Source: Magnaporthiopsis rhizophila (Eukaryota; Ascomycota; Sordariomycetes; Magnaporthales; Magnaporthaceae). From it: 64,000 bases of DNA. Positions 45,010 through 57,316 of the stretch are shown here, in pieces; the stretch's first letter is position 1; every line of letters begins with the position of its first letter. The position numbers and the translations under genes are program-made. The notes beneath the pieces are model-generated. The model was given only the letters and a program-made list of their open reading frames with translations. It was not told the DNA's origin and did not search any database. The stretch covers positions 292,573 to 356,572 of the forward strand of contig PYSS01000026.1 of NCBI GenBank assembly GCA_003049465.1, in the 5' to 3' direction.

Positions 45010-45829
45010 TTTTGCTCAGTGGTAGCCCGAGAAGGATTCGGATACGATGACTTCAAGGCGTACAGGTCCAAGTAGGCGCGTTGAATTGTTTGCTGTGGAA
45101 GAAACTTGTGGGGAAGCCTCGTCCTGGGCACCAAGGGCATGATGGGGATCATATATCATAGGCGGGCTGAGACATCCTCATGCTTTTTTTTTTTTTTTTT
45201 TCCTGGGCACGGCTCGCAGTTCGTCATTGAAGTGCTGGCTCATGATCGGCGCTTGGTCCTCGCCACCAACCGGTTGCATGTCGTACATACTTTCCCACGA
45301 GGCGAAAATGTGTGGCTGGCATTCAACCACGGAGCGGGTCTAGTCTGGCCTCTTCCGTTCTAGCCTGTCTACGACGCCCACGCGGGAGAGACATCCCGAA
45401 GCTCGGGTGAGGTATTGCATCGGGCCCAAGATCGAGGCAATGGGCCAACCACCTATTGTAATCTTCACGTGCCAGCGAGCCGGCTGGCCCCAGTGGCCCT
45501 TCTTCCGCAGCGCGTCGGGTGGAGCGGCCACTCGAAAATTCGTAATCACCAGGTCGAGGCTGGGCACTCCACCCGACCAAGAGCCTGGCTGAAATCTGGA
45601 AATGATGTTTGGCGCCCTAAGGCACAGTCGGATCCTTGCCAGGTTCGCGACCTGGCTCACGTGCAAGTCACATGCTTCGGCGAGGCCCCACTCTGGACTC
45701 ACCCGCCGACAAACGCGACCTCAGCTAAAGCACCCATCTCGAATCAACGCCATCGTCGGAAGCCCCATCCATCTCGGGGTGTCTATTCCAAGGCACGGCG
45801 ATCTTGCGGGGCTTCTTGCTTCGCGCGAA
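45010..45829. other. Divergent promoter, flavoprotein / tdp1
   Basis: 820 bp with an 18-T run at 45184-45201. The tdp1 frame is open upstream to 45602, but the ATG at 45830 is preferred; upstream in-frame residues are not protein-like. Confidence 0.5.
45184..45201. repeat. Poly(T) run, 18 nt
   Basis: Uninterrupted T homopolymer in the divergent promoter between the flavoprotein and tdp1 genes. Confidence 0.9.
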
Positions 45830-48664
45830 ATGGATCCAAGCTGGGCGTCAGAGCTCAATGACGGGGAAGACGAGGATGAAGCCCTCCGCCGCGCCATCGC
45901 CCTCTCCATGGGCCTGGACGAAACCCCCCAGCCGCGACAAGATTCCCCGCCTGTCCACGAAGACAAGGCTGCTGGTGGAGAGACTGTCGATCTGACTTAC
46001 TCTTCACCGGGCCTGCCAGAAGAGGATGCTGCCGATCAGACACCGTCTCCGGCCCGGCCTGTCGCCGCATCCGCTGCGGCTGCCACCTCCTCCTCCATTC
46101 TGGGCCTGGACCGGAAGAAAATGGAAGAGGAGCGTCTGGCAAGGATGGCAAAGAGGAGGGCATCAGGTACCGGCGTCCCGTCGGCCGACGAGCGACCCAA
46201 GCAACGCCCAAAAGTGCTCGATACTCGACCTTCGGGGATCGTTCCTCCCCATCTCGGCCAGGCAATAGCGGAGGCCAGGCCATCCGTCATCTCCACGGCG
46301 CTCTCGTCCGGAAGTCCATCCGCTCGACCTCTGGTCTCATCAGCCGGTGCAGACCCGACACTGCCCGTTTTCCCCAAGGGAGTTGTCAAGAGAACATGGC
46401 TGCGCGGCCAGCCCATGACCTCGGACGACATCACGATAGACCAAGTTCTACAAAAAGACAAGCTACAGATTGCAGTACTAAGTAGCTTCCAGTGGGATAC
46501 CGACTGGCTCTGGCGGAAAGTGGACCCGATGAAGACCAAGATCACGCTGATCGCTTTCGCGGGCAACGAGGCAGAGGTGCGGGCGTTCTCTATCTACGAC
46601 TGCATCTCTCATCCCCCTTCCGTTTTCGTTTTCGGTGTCACTCTGCTTCTGGAACCCTAGTGCTATGATTTGTTCTGACTGCCATCGTGATCAATAGAAG
46701 GCTGCTATCACCGAGAGCGCTCAAGGAGTAGCTCGCCTATGCTTCCCACCCATGAACGGGTCGGGCTGTATGCACTCGAAGCTCCAACTACTGAAGTTTC
46801 CTGGCTTCCTCCGTATTGTTGTCCCTTCTGGAAATCTTGTCTCGTATGATTGGGGTGAGACGGGAACGATGGAAAACGTATGTGATGCCCAGCAGACTCC
46901 CTCATACCACACACGTATGCCTATCTGTCCGATATGCTGACGGCTGTGGACTTTCAGGTGGTCTTCATAATCGACCTCCCGCCTGCTGGTGACCTCTCCG
47001 AGCCGGAGGACAAGACCCTGACCCCCTTTGGAGAGGAGCTCTGCTACTTCCTCAAGGCACAGGGACTTAACGAGTCCCTCATCAAGAGTCTGCGGAAATA
47101 CGACTTCTCCGAAACGTCTCGTTATGGCTTCGTCCATACCATGTGAGTTTCTCACGAGCCACATTTCTCTCCATCGTCGCAGGTGAGTGTCATTTTACGC
47201 GACTCGCGGGGTAGTAACAAAAACAAAAAAAAAAATCTATAGAGCGGGCTCACACGTGGGCGACTCCTGGAAACGGACCGGTGAGTGAGATAGCAAACCC
47301 ATCTGCCGGTTTGCACCACTGGCTGTGCAAGAAGCACAGCCACTTTGCCAAGGAGAAGGCACCCCCTAACTTTCAGTCGGTGTGCGTAGGATACTGCGGT
47401 CTTAGCAGAACGGTCAACCAGCTGGGCTTGGCAACCGAGGAGCCCATTGAGGTAGATCTTGTGGTTAGTCGCTTCGCCTGTCTCCAAACACACTGCCTCA
47501 ACATCTGCCCCGTAGCTGCCACGGTGCTGCCGCGGGAAGGCTTATTGAGTTTATCCGGGCCTAGCATGCATCTCAGCCACCTACTGACATCGGCCAGGCT
47601 TCTTCGATTGGGAGCCTCACCTACACTTTCTGTTCGGCCTTGTACAAGGCCTGTCAAGGTGAGCAGGGACCCATCCCCTCGTGCTCTACTGAAGTCGCAG
47701 ATAAGGGGGAATGACACCAGCGACGCCCAGGCGACTCCGGGATCAGGGAGTTCGAATCCCGAGGAGCAAAGGCCAAGAATACTAGGGACAGCGCCATCCC
47801 GACAACCCAAGCTGCCCTGACCCAGCGGTTCCGTGTCTACTTCCCTTCCCTCAAGAGCGTGGTAGCAAGCCGAGGCGGCAAAAATGTGAGTCTATTGCAG
47901 CCCCGATTTCTTTAGCCTGAATCAGTCCGAGGGGACGGAGACTTTTTGCTGATGTAGCTTCGGGAGGGGGCTGCCCTCCTGACGGAACGTGCGCTCAGTC
48001 AGCGGGCACCACCTGCTTGCAGTCGCGATGGTGGAACTTGCCGTCGTTCCCACGGGAGCTGTTCCGCGACTACACAAACCCCAGACAGGTGCTAGTGCAC
48101 AGCAAAATCGTGTTTGTTCGAGCGCCAAGGGGCGGCGCTAGCTGGGCCTACGTGGGCAGCGCTAATCTCTCGGAGAGTGCCTGGTGAGTTTGGTTCCCCA
48201 CTGCCTCACGCCCCGACTGAGGTACTCCTTGCCTGAACACGCCTCCTATCCCAACCGCGTCCTCCCCGGAATGTCTGCTTGGCTCGTTTGGGTATCCCGC
48301 CGTGCCCTCGTGCGTCACTCGTCACGCAGGCAGCCTTGCTGCTATTATGCATATGTGAAACAGAATATGGCCGAGCTTAAAAGCTAACGGCATCCTCTCC
48401 TGGAACAGGGGCAAGCTGGTGAAGGACAGGGCGAGCTCCGGCCCCAAGATGACCTGCCGCAACTGGGAGTGCGGGGTCATCGTCCCCGCAGGCTCCGGCC
48501 ACGGGCCCAAGCACCAGGGCCACAGCCGGTCAGATGGCGCGGGGACCTACGGGACTGTAGACGCCGTCTTTGAGGGCTGTGTACCACTGCCCATGGTCCT
48601 GCCCGGGACCGAGTACGCCTCGGGGGACGCAGCCAGGCTACCGTGGTTCATTGACCAATGGTGA
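45830..48664 (+). CDS. tdp1: Tyrosyl-DNA phosphodiesterase 1 with N-terminal UIM
   Basis: Nine exons: 45830-46576, 46698-46877, 46958-47142, 47243-47280, 47390-47463, 47598-47658, 47731-47885, 47999-48183, 48409-48664; 626 residues. Both HKN motifs of the phospholipase-D superfamily are present: MHSKLQLLK with His275/Lys277 and VHSKIVFV with His514/Lys516, completed by GSANLSESAWG with Asn535. Tdp1 cleaves 3'-phosphotyrosyl links left by stalled topoisomerase I. Residues 13-31 (DEDEALRRAIALSMGLDE) match a ubiquitin-interacting motif. The ~200-residue N-terminal region is otherwise disordered and basic. Exon ends were fixed by phase and by restored segments such as FVHT|IAGSHVGDSWKRTG|YCGL and GGKN|SAGTTCLQSRWWN. 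Several introns contain competing acceptors, so automatic models may err, mainly at exons 5, 6 and 8. Confidence 0.95.
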
Positions 48665-48667
48665 GGA

Positions 48668-48776
48668 GAGCAGAGCCAAGCCAAGCCAGGCCAAGCCAGG
48701 CCGGTCCAATCCAGCCGGGTCCAGGCCAGGTCCAGTCCGGTCCGGTCCAGTCGAGCTCCAGGCCAAGGCCCTCCAC
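48668..48776. repeat. Degenerate pentamer tandem repeats after tdp1
   Basis: Directly after the tdp1 stop codon come CCAAG/CCAGG units followed by GGTCC/CAGTC units, each repeated several times with drift. It probably lies in the tdp1 3' untranslated region. Confidence 0.7.
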
Positions 48777-50565
48777 CTCCACATCCCATGTCCTTTTTTT
48801 CCTTCTCCTCGCCCCGTTTCTCGTGTTCTCTTTTTTTCTTGTCTCTATCTCTGTTGTTTGATTGTTTCGTTTCTTTGTTTTCTATTTTAAATGGGGTTTA
48901 TGCATCCTCACGACTCGTGCGAAATTGAAAAAGCACATTTGTCCGCCCGCCAGCGCGATGTATCGTTTCCCTTCCATATCACCTCATTTCTAAGCCAGGC
49001 TTCCGTCCGCACTAGCCTGAGCGTCTCGTGGCCGGCGATGTTATTTTTGGGCCGGGGCACGTCGGGGAGTCTCATCCGCCAAGACAGGTGTTGTTGCTTA
49101 GCGCCCTGATGCCACCCACCCCTTCAAACCCCAAACCAAGTGGGCCGGCGATGTGACTTGGCAGGTCGCCATGGGTGTACAATCACACGCACTGTGGTGC
49201 GGCATATACGGAGCCCATCACGTCCCTGGGATTGATTAGGTCGTCGGGCCAGCGGCCTCGTCGACGGCGTCAATGGGAAGGATGGCTGGACGAGAGCCCA
49301 TGTCGCCCGGGATCCCAGCCGAGAGGCCGGTGCGTGCCTTAGTGTGCCGCCGCCGTCGGGCTGGATAAGAGGCGGACGACGGGACGGACCCATGAACGCG
49401 CAAGGTCTAGCAGGGGGTGTATGTGCATGTGCCTACCTCTTGGTATCTACAGCGTTGCCTTCCTTGTCGACGCCTTTTTGTTTTATTGTTGTTACTTTTC
49501 CCACATGTCGCGGAACTGATACCTTGCCGTCCCTTGAAATACCGAGTCTCGTCCGTGGTCTGACCGAGCCGTCCAGGCCTTGTGGGTTCACCGGGCCTGG
49601 AGTCGGGCTCCTTTCTCTCGCATATGCGTGTGCCGCCCGGCTGGCCCGCACGGCAAAGAGACGGAAGAGAAAGGTGAAAGGGATGAGAGACGGTGGAACA
49701 CGGCATTTCTGTGGGTTACTCATGCTCATGCCTTGCGAGTATGAGTGCTCCCACCTCCCTTCTCCGTGCGTAACAGCAGGATGAGGCCCCTGCATCGCAG
49801 CCCGACCGACCTTGACCTTGGTTTGACCTCCCAGCACAGCGGCGACTGGATCGCGGACAATTACATACACAAGGAGATACTACGTAGAGGGGAGGAACAC
49901 AGACATGAAGACAAGCATCATGCCAACACAATAATATGCGGGGACCCATCCTTAGACCGGGCGTCTGTCCTTCTCACGCTGCCGCCCCTCTACAATTTAT
50001 TTCGGTGTGGTGTGGTGCGGGTGGGTGCTGCTGCGACTGCTACACACCAGAAAACAAAGGAAAGCACAGCCGACGTCGAGTTTGGTTTTTCCTGCCCCTG
50101 TCCCACCCCGACGGCTTGAGCTTGCCGTAGTACAAGGCTGAACCCAGTCCTCTGCCTGGTGCGGTAACATAGGCCGTCGAGATTGAGGCGAATGAGAAAA
50201 AAGAAAGAAAAAAAAAAGGGCTATGCATTAGCTTGCCCACCACCCACCACCCTAACAGTCGGCAAAGGCTCCAAAAGTACCGATGCTCCGGAAGCGAACG
50301 GTGTCGGCGGCCAGATAGATGTGCCGTTGCCGCGCTCCTGGGCGGGCGGGGTCGGCGTCGCGGTGTCCGCCTTTCTTTTGTCGCTCGCCTCGTCTCACAT
50401 CAAATGGGTGGCATGGTATGTACACGTATCACTCCACGTAAACCGAATTGCGTATCCCCGTCACCGCGTCGTCGTATGTTATCGTGACCGTCGATCTTTC
50501 CTTGGGGTTGGGGGGCCCTGCCTGATTCAAAGGACGCCAAGTATTTGTTTTTATTTATTGTTTTT

Positions 50566-50566
<1 letters not shown>

Positions 50567-50606
<40 letters not shown>
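50567..50606. repeat. Poly(T) run, 40 nt
   Basis: Uninterrupted T40, preceded by T-rich sequence from about 50546. The strand orientation matches most other long runs in the gene-free region (T on plus). Confidence 0.95.
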
Positions 50607-52771
50607 CTGGTTCAATTCCCTGCCCACCACTAGATGGATATACCTACATACAGGTAAGCATATCCAAAGTACCCGGCAGGATCAAAAGGTAATTATTTCG
50701 ACAAATGGAAATGAATTGATAATGAGGGATCATGCCCCCGTGGCTCGGGGACTGGATCTTTCTAAAGCTTAAATCGCGATTGCTCTAGACTAGGGTGCAC
50801 TGCAGGTGTAGGTTGCTGCTAGCAGGGATGACGTTCTGCATCCGACGTCGTCGACGAAGAGTTGGGTAAAAAAGACACGAAAAGAAAAGAAAAAAGAAAA
50901 GATTATGAAGCTGTTCGTTCCACCCAAGACGCAGGTGCTTAATCATAGCTCCCAATTGGCCGCTGCATTTTCCAAATTTGGCATACAAACAGCCAAGAGC
51001 CAAGAGCAAAGAGCCAAGAGCACCACCACAAAGCCAAGAAGCCACCACAGTAGGGAGGAGAGCATGGATGTGACGAGCTCTCAGATCACATGCCAAACGC
51101 AACCCTACCAATCCTGATATCAATCAGTAATCAGTAAATTGGGTGCAGGGGGCTGGAAACGGAAAATAAAAAATAATGTTTTTTTTTTTCTCCCCTGTCA
51201 ACAGGCAGCCCCGTGCTACAGAATTTGGAATGGCCAACGGAACGATGTTTGCTGGCACCACCCGCCTTGACATGTTCATGGGTGGCCCCTGGAACACCCG
51301 CCCGAAAGATGTCCTTGTTGCTCAAAGAGCCGTTTTTCTTTCCCCCTCCCTTCCCCTCCCCCCCTTTTTTTTTTCCTTGCCTTTCATCCAAAGATGGATG
51401 GATAGAGGAGCAAGGGCATGGGCAAAGGAAGGGGAGTATGCGCTGGACGAGGCACAGGCGTGTACATTGCATATACACATATGTACAATCAATCAACTTT
51501 TTTTTCCCGCTCGTTCCATATTTTTTGTTTGTCACGGAAAGGAGAAAAAATCTCCGACATACCTGAGGGGGGAGGTTTTGGCGTGAAAAACCTGGCAATC
51601 CCCCGGTACTGTGCATCCTACCTACCGACTGACCTACCGTACACTACGGTATCTAAATATATTCAACCATCTTGGGCCCAGAGTGGCAAAAGAAAACACG
51701 GCGGGCCGAGCAAGGTCAGAGCAGACGCAGGGGGTCGCGGTCACACAATAAGACGGGAGGGGGAATGGCAGCCTTGTTTTTTCTTGTTTTATCCCATAAG
51801 GGCGTTAGAAGGGTGGTGCTACCTAGGAATCGGCATTTAATATAAACCATCACCGATGACCAGGAGGAACATTAGAAGAGGGCACGGAGATGTGCCTCAA
51901 GTTTTAGGTACCTTGGGTTACCTTGCCCATATCCTTGGACTGCAGAGGACTGGAGCCAACAGCCACTCGTTCATCACGGTGGGGCATGGGATCAAGCGAA
52001 GGAGGACGAGGAGGGGTCAGGTCAGGGCGAATGGAACACAAAACCCCGTTCGGGGCTCTTGCCGTCCAAATTGTGCAGGGGATGCTTACATACGCATGTA
52101 GGTGTTTGCGTTTGCCTATCTCGGTCTCGGGGCGGGCTCTGCCAAGAGGCCCAGAGAGCCAGAAAAAGGGACCTAGTTTGACAACAACAAACGACAAGCC
52201 CGTGGCCGGGCCAGCAGTAAGCCACCCGCAGCCAGACTTGGGATTACAGTAGCTAGGCAGGTAGTAGCAGCGCACACAAGCACGGGGTAATGAAAGAAGG
52301 CTGGCAGATTATCAGCACAATCAGGCAGACAGACAGACATTAAAGAGATACGATTGGCTCGCCGGGCTGGGCTGTTAATTAGATGTATCTGGGGCGGCGA
52401 GAATCAGATGGCGTGAGATCCGGGCCCTCGAGTTGGCGATTCGTGTGCGTTAGGCTAGCTAGACTACCATGGTACTGTACTTTTCACTTATTATGGTACC
52501 GTACTGCAGGCGCCCGCATAGATGATCGTCGTTCTCTGGCCGGCACATACGGTCGGGTTGTGTGTGAGAGAGAGATAGGAAAACCAGACGATACCATCGT
52601 CTGTTTTTCCGGAGCCCAACGAAAATGGACCCGTTTTCCACGGCACTGCGATAGGCTCACCAATGCCGGATAAGGAGCAGCAGGTCGGGTCAGTCGGTCT
52701 GTGCAGGGGGGAGGGGGCCATCTCCCATGGTCGGACAATCCAAAATTAGCGGAGCGGGCTCGGGGCCTGGG

Positions 52772-52792
52772 TTTTTTTTTTTTTTTTTTTTT
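52772..52792. repeat. Poly(T) run, 21 nt
   Basis: Uninterrupted T homopolymer in the gene-free region. Confidence 0.95.
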
Positions 52793-53204
52793 GTTTAGAC
52801 GTCGACGCACCCTAGGTGGTCATCATGAAGAAAGGCATGAGGAGATGGAGGGAGAGAGAGAGAAACAGAAGCGAGAACAAAAAAGACGGAACCAAAACGA
52901 GGGGAAAATGGGGCGCGGCGCGGTAGCTGGATTCGGCACTAGTGCAGAATCAAGGCGGCCAAGAGAGAGGCCGGCCTGGAGTGCCTGGCTGACTGATTGT
53001 CGTATAACCCAGGGCTGTTGGATACGGTTAGCCGCAGGAGAGTACCCTGTTAGCCAAGCTTCGCTTTTTTTTGTGTGATGGGGATGGTGAGGCTCAGCCG
53101 GGGGTGGTGTGTGGGTTTGTGTTTCCCTAGCCCGCTGTCAGATCACCCTAGGTTCCGCCGCCATCTTAATTTTGCGGTGGAGCAAGCGAGCGATGCGCGT
53201 GCGT

Positions 53205-53237
53205 TGGTCGGTCGGCCGGTCGGCCGGTCGGTCAATT
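53205..53237. repeat. GGTC/GGCC short tandem repeat
   Basis: GGTCGGTCGGCCGGTCGGCC-type alternation, GC-rich and largely self-complementary through its GGCC cores, followed ~45 bp later by a short GA repeat (53277-53296). Confidence 0.7.
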
Positions 53238-54762
53238 GGCTGACCATGCGGCCAAGCGCACGCAGAGGAAGACACGAGAGAGAGAGAGAGAGAGAGGAGG
53301 TGACGAGGCGGGTTGCGTTGCTGCCGAAACAAGAACGGGAGAAAAAAAAAAGAAACACCACAACATCGGCATTTACAACGACCAGGACCAGGTACGTGTC
53401 CATCAAGGTACCACGTTTGACAAAACGGGTAGGGCAGGGGAGGCAGCCTTGCTTACGTTGCTTCCCCCTTCTCCTTAAGTTTGATTTGATATAGGACCGC
53501 CGCCCGGTCGCTCCTTTTCCATTTTGGCGCTTTTTGCTTACACAGGTAAAGGTGGTCACACCCCCGCCGCCCGGCACCTGCACCGACAGGCAATACCACG
53601 CACGTGCTATGCCGCTCCCGACCAGGATACCTGACCTGACATTGGGATTTTTGGGGGGGGGGGACCGTGGTTGACCATCATTTTGTTTTCCCGACAGCCG
53701 CCTTTTTCACCCCACATTTACGACGGCTTCCCGCGGGCCCCCGACGGCGGACCAACCATATTCCACCTCCGGGTTAAGTTGCTCGGGTATTTTCTTTTCT
53801 GTCTGTCCGTCTGGCTGCCCTTGTCGGCCTCACTCAATATGCCTGCATGCCTAGTATACATACAGGCAAATCTCGCGAGAGCTATTCTCGGCACACGGCT
53901 GATGGGACCATCTCATCCTTTCTCCCTCGCTCGCCTCTCCGCCCGCCTCGGCCGTCATTTTCCTTATCATTTGCCGTTGTGTCATTTGCCTAGGATGCGT
54001 AGCCAGTTAAGGTAGCTAGCTACCTTGCCTGCCACCCCTTGGAACAGAAACAGGGGGGAAAACAAAAAGCCACGAGGGCGACGTCGCATGGCTGGCGGGC
54101 ATTTTCAAAAACGCCCGACCGACCGACACAACAGAACAGAAAAAAAAGAAGGGCGTCGTATCGAAGAAACTTCGCTTGCTTTATTGCCGTTGTCATGAGA
54201 CGCACTGTGAAAAATTACACTGTACAGCCCCGAATTTGTCGCGGGCGCGGACTCGGCATGTTCCGCGCCCTTGCCTTCCTTCAACCCTTCACACACCCCC
54301 TCCCTCCCCACCCTCGCGGCGGTCGGACGGGGCGAAATGACAGCGGCGGGCGTTGCGAGCGGAAATGCAGTCCATGTCTGGCACCGAGGTGCGGCGGGCG
54401 CGTGCTCCCCCCCTCCATCCCCATCCCTTGCAGCAGCAGATCTCAGGGTTTCAGGGTTTCCCGGCTGCTGCCGGGCCCATCCATGCCATGCGTTCGTCCG
54501 TCCGTCAGTCCTGAGCGGCAAGGGGGAGGGGGAGGAGGAAAAGGCAAAAGTCAGCCGACTCACTCTCCCAGCAACCATGTGGTTGTCGGCGATCCTTGCT
54601 TTCGGCTCCTAACGGCTGTTTTTTTCCTTTTCTTTCTTCTGACTAAAGTTTTGGGCAAAACAAGCACCGTGAGCGGGCCCGGGGTACAGGTAGGCTGAGT
54701 GCTTGTGTGTTTGTTGTGTTTTGCTGTCATCTTGAAGTACGTACCTAGGCACGTGTTAGCCA

Positions 54763-54782
54763 AGGTACCTAGGTAGGTACCT
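54763..54782. repeat. Paired AGGTACCT palindromes
   Basis: Two copies of the perfect palindrome AGGTACCT flank a central AGGT, with a further GTACCTAGG box just upstream (54741-54749). Motifs of this CCTAGG/GGTACC type recur between genes in this window. Confidence 0.6.
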
Positions 54783-57293
54783 CACCTGCCCGGTCCACAT
54801 CCCTACCACTTTCGCCCTCGGTATAGGTAGCGGCAACCACCAGCCCGCCCTCTCCCCATGCACGCCCAGCCCACAAACCAAGCGAGGTGCAAATAAAGCC
54901 CAGCCCGCCTTGGACACAAAACGGGCGCCATGCATGACCCCTGCCGGTTCAAGGCCATCTGACACCCACCCACCCAAGCGAGGGGTTCGGCGGCGGCGGC
55001 GGCATGAAATTCCAAAAAAAAAAAAAATTCGCCTTGAAAGGCCATCCCGCAAGGTCGGGAGCGGAGCTGGTTGGGACACCAAAGTCCGTCCGACACCCCG
55101 ATGGAAGCATCAAAGGTGGTCCGAGGACGGATCGGTTCTGATTGGTGGATGCGCATCCGCCACCGAGCCCAATCAAAGAACCCAACCAGGGGAGGGGGTG
55201 TGTGGTTGTTGTCCCCCGGGGTCAGGCACCAACGAAAGAAGGCGGCCTTGCTTGCAAGGGCTGTTGGCCTGCCCGCCTCTGCTCCGCATTTCCCCAGTGC
55301 GGCTTAGGGCTGTGGTTGGGTCGCCCATTTTTTTTTTCCCCTTGCTGAGCCAAGACAAATCGCAGCAAACGAGTTGCCTATCGCGGCAAAATGCCCACGA
55401 TATCTTTGCTTCACCGCGCGATTGACGCTTCTTTTTTGCTGATGGAGGTTTAGCTTGCCAAGACGGCGGCGGCATCAATGTGCCACCTTTATTGGGGGCC
55501 AATGCTACCACAGACATACAACAATACCGCGGGAGGTGGTATATATTTAGGCTTCCCTACCTTTTTGCATGCAATGTCTCGAGGTGGTTACCGACAGGCA
55601 AGAGAGGCGTGGCAGGTGGGTTACATCATGTACAGTATTTAACCCATCCCGACTTTGCTTTGGCGTGGTCGCCGACCTCGAAAAAAGAAAAAGAAAAGGC
55701 GGGTGTTCCAAGAGCGGAGAAATTCCCAGAGGGAGGGGGCGTGTTTCTCTCATTGCGGGGTGTTTCGTGTTTTACTTGGTCGTCGTGGCCCCTCTTTTTT
55801 GCTTGATCGTGTGGAAGAAAAAGCTGCTTGTCCCACCACACCACACCAACGAACGCGACTGTGCGAATAAGAAGGAAAGAAAGGTACAAGGGGGCCCTTA
55901 TGCTAGGTTCTTTTTAGGCGCCCGGAACCCTGGGCTGTCGGGCTAATTAGCATCACCAATCAGCCCAGGCGCGACGTTTGATTGTTGGAACTAACGTGTG
56001 ACTGCGTGACCGACCGTTCGTTCTGACAAGGACCCGACGGAGGGATGCAAACCCATGGATGGATGGCTCTCTCGGCCATGGGTTGGCTGCCAGGTGCCCT
56101 CGACTTCTTGTCCCGCTAGCGCCCGATCCGGCTAGCGCGCACTTGCTGCTGACATAATTTAACCCACGCCGTTCGTTTGCATGGATGGCAAGGGACTCGA
56201 TGCTAGAGAGCGCCGCGTCCGTCTGAAAGTCTGAAAGTCGTGGTGATGGCGGCCGTCTCTTTTTGCAACGCCGCCGCAAAGAGAACGGACACCGCATGTC
56301 GGCCCGTGCCCCGCCGGCGGGATTCTGTCTGTCTCTCGCTCTCGCTTGGCTGGCTCCCCGATCCATCCGACCCTTCTCGGCATCTCTAGATCGAGCCGCC
56401 AGGCGGACCTAGACCGACCTAGCTAGCCCCTTCAGATCGATAGCCAGCGGTCCTTGCGGGAGGGGAAGGGCGGGATGAAGGAGGCAAAGGACCGAAAAGA
56501 AAAAAAAAGAAAGAAAAAAAAAAAAGGAAAAAAAAAACGCAATGCCGACTTGTTCCAGCCTCAAACGGCTCGGCCCCTCTAGACAGCGCCAGCCAGGTTA
56601 GCCGACATCAGACCTCACTGCCCATTAATTGCCATTGCCGATGCATCCCCCATCTCCCCACTGCCGGCATCAGGACCAGGCCCGCAGAGACGGGCTAGCA
56701 GCATTAACACCCCTCCTCTCCACCTGTGTGCCTACGTCGGTGGGAGCGCAGCAGCAACACAGAGACACGCCGGCTTTTTGTCCTGCGGCGGAACCATAGG
56801 TATTGGGTATTCCAGGAAGTTTCGTTTTGCCCACACAAAGCGATCAACGGTTTTTTTTTTTTTTCTCTTCCTCTTTTTTTCTGCCGATCAGTCCCTTGCG
56901 TTGGCCCCCCCGGTTCCCATATTTTATGTACTGGGTAAGGGGCCCTGAGCTTAAGTTTTGTCAGGTCTCGGGGCTTTTCCTTGTTTGGTCCTCTCCGTCT
57001 GTCTGTTTTTTACTCCTTCCCGCCTCCATATCCCGGCCTAGCGTACATGGAAAAGTCAAAAGAGCGGCACGAAATAAAATTAATGCACGTGTTCATGCTC
57101 AACCATGGAGAACGGCCCGCGCTGCCAAGGCCCCCCCACGGATCGAGCATCAAAAAACCGTTGAACGGAGCTTGCAGGAGGCGAGATAAGGGAAAGGGGA
57201 GGGGGCGTCTCGCTGGGAAGACCGTGTGTGTGTGTGTGAGGCGAATAAGCTTCATGTGATCACACAACGAACTGCATCGAGCCATGAACTGTC

Positions 57294-57316
57294 TTTTTTT
57301 TTTTTTTTTTTTTTTT
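57294..57316. repeat. Poly(T) run, 23 nt
   Basis: Uninterrupted T homopolymer in the gene-free region. Confidence 0.95.

Larger units (their letters stand above)
48665..54000. other. Gene-free region, part 1 (tdp1 3' flank onward)
   Basis: No frame here shows protein motifs, and longer frames are created by T-runs or by both strands being open in GC-rich sequence. The content is a degenerate pentamer repeat right after tdp1, a 40-T run, CCAAGAG repeats near 50991, C/T tracts at 51300-51390, a 21-T run and a GGTC/GGCC repeat near 53200. Confidence 0.5.

Noticed and set aside
47745..47762. GTTCGAATCCC, tRNA-like
   Set aside because: Coding sequence of tdp1 exon 7 (REFESRG); no cloverleaf around it.
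50607..50622. B-box-like GGTTCAATTCC after the T40 run
   Set aside because: The 50 nt upstream needed for the rest of a tRNA is pure T, so no tRNA or tRNA-derived element can be formed.
54039..54698. 219-codon frame on the plus strand
   Set aside because: Polar/Gly-rich random composition, interrupted character at T/A runs, no family resemblance.
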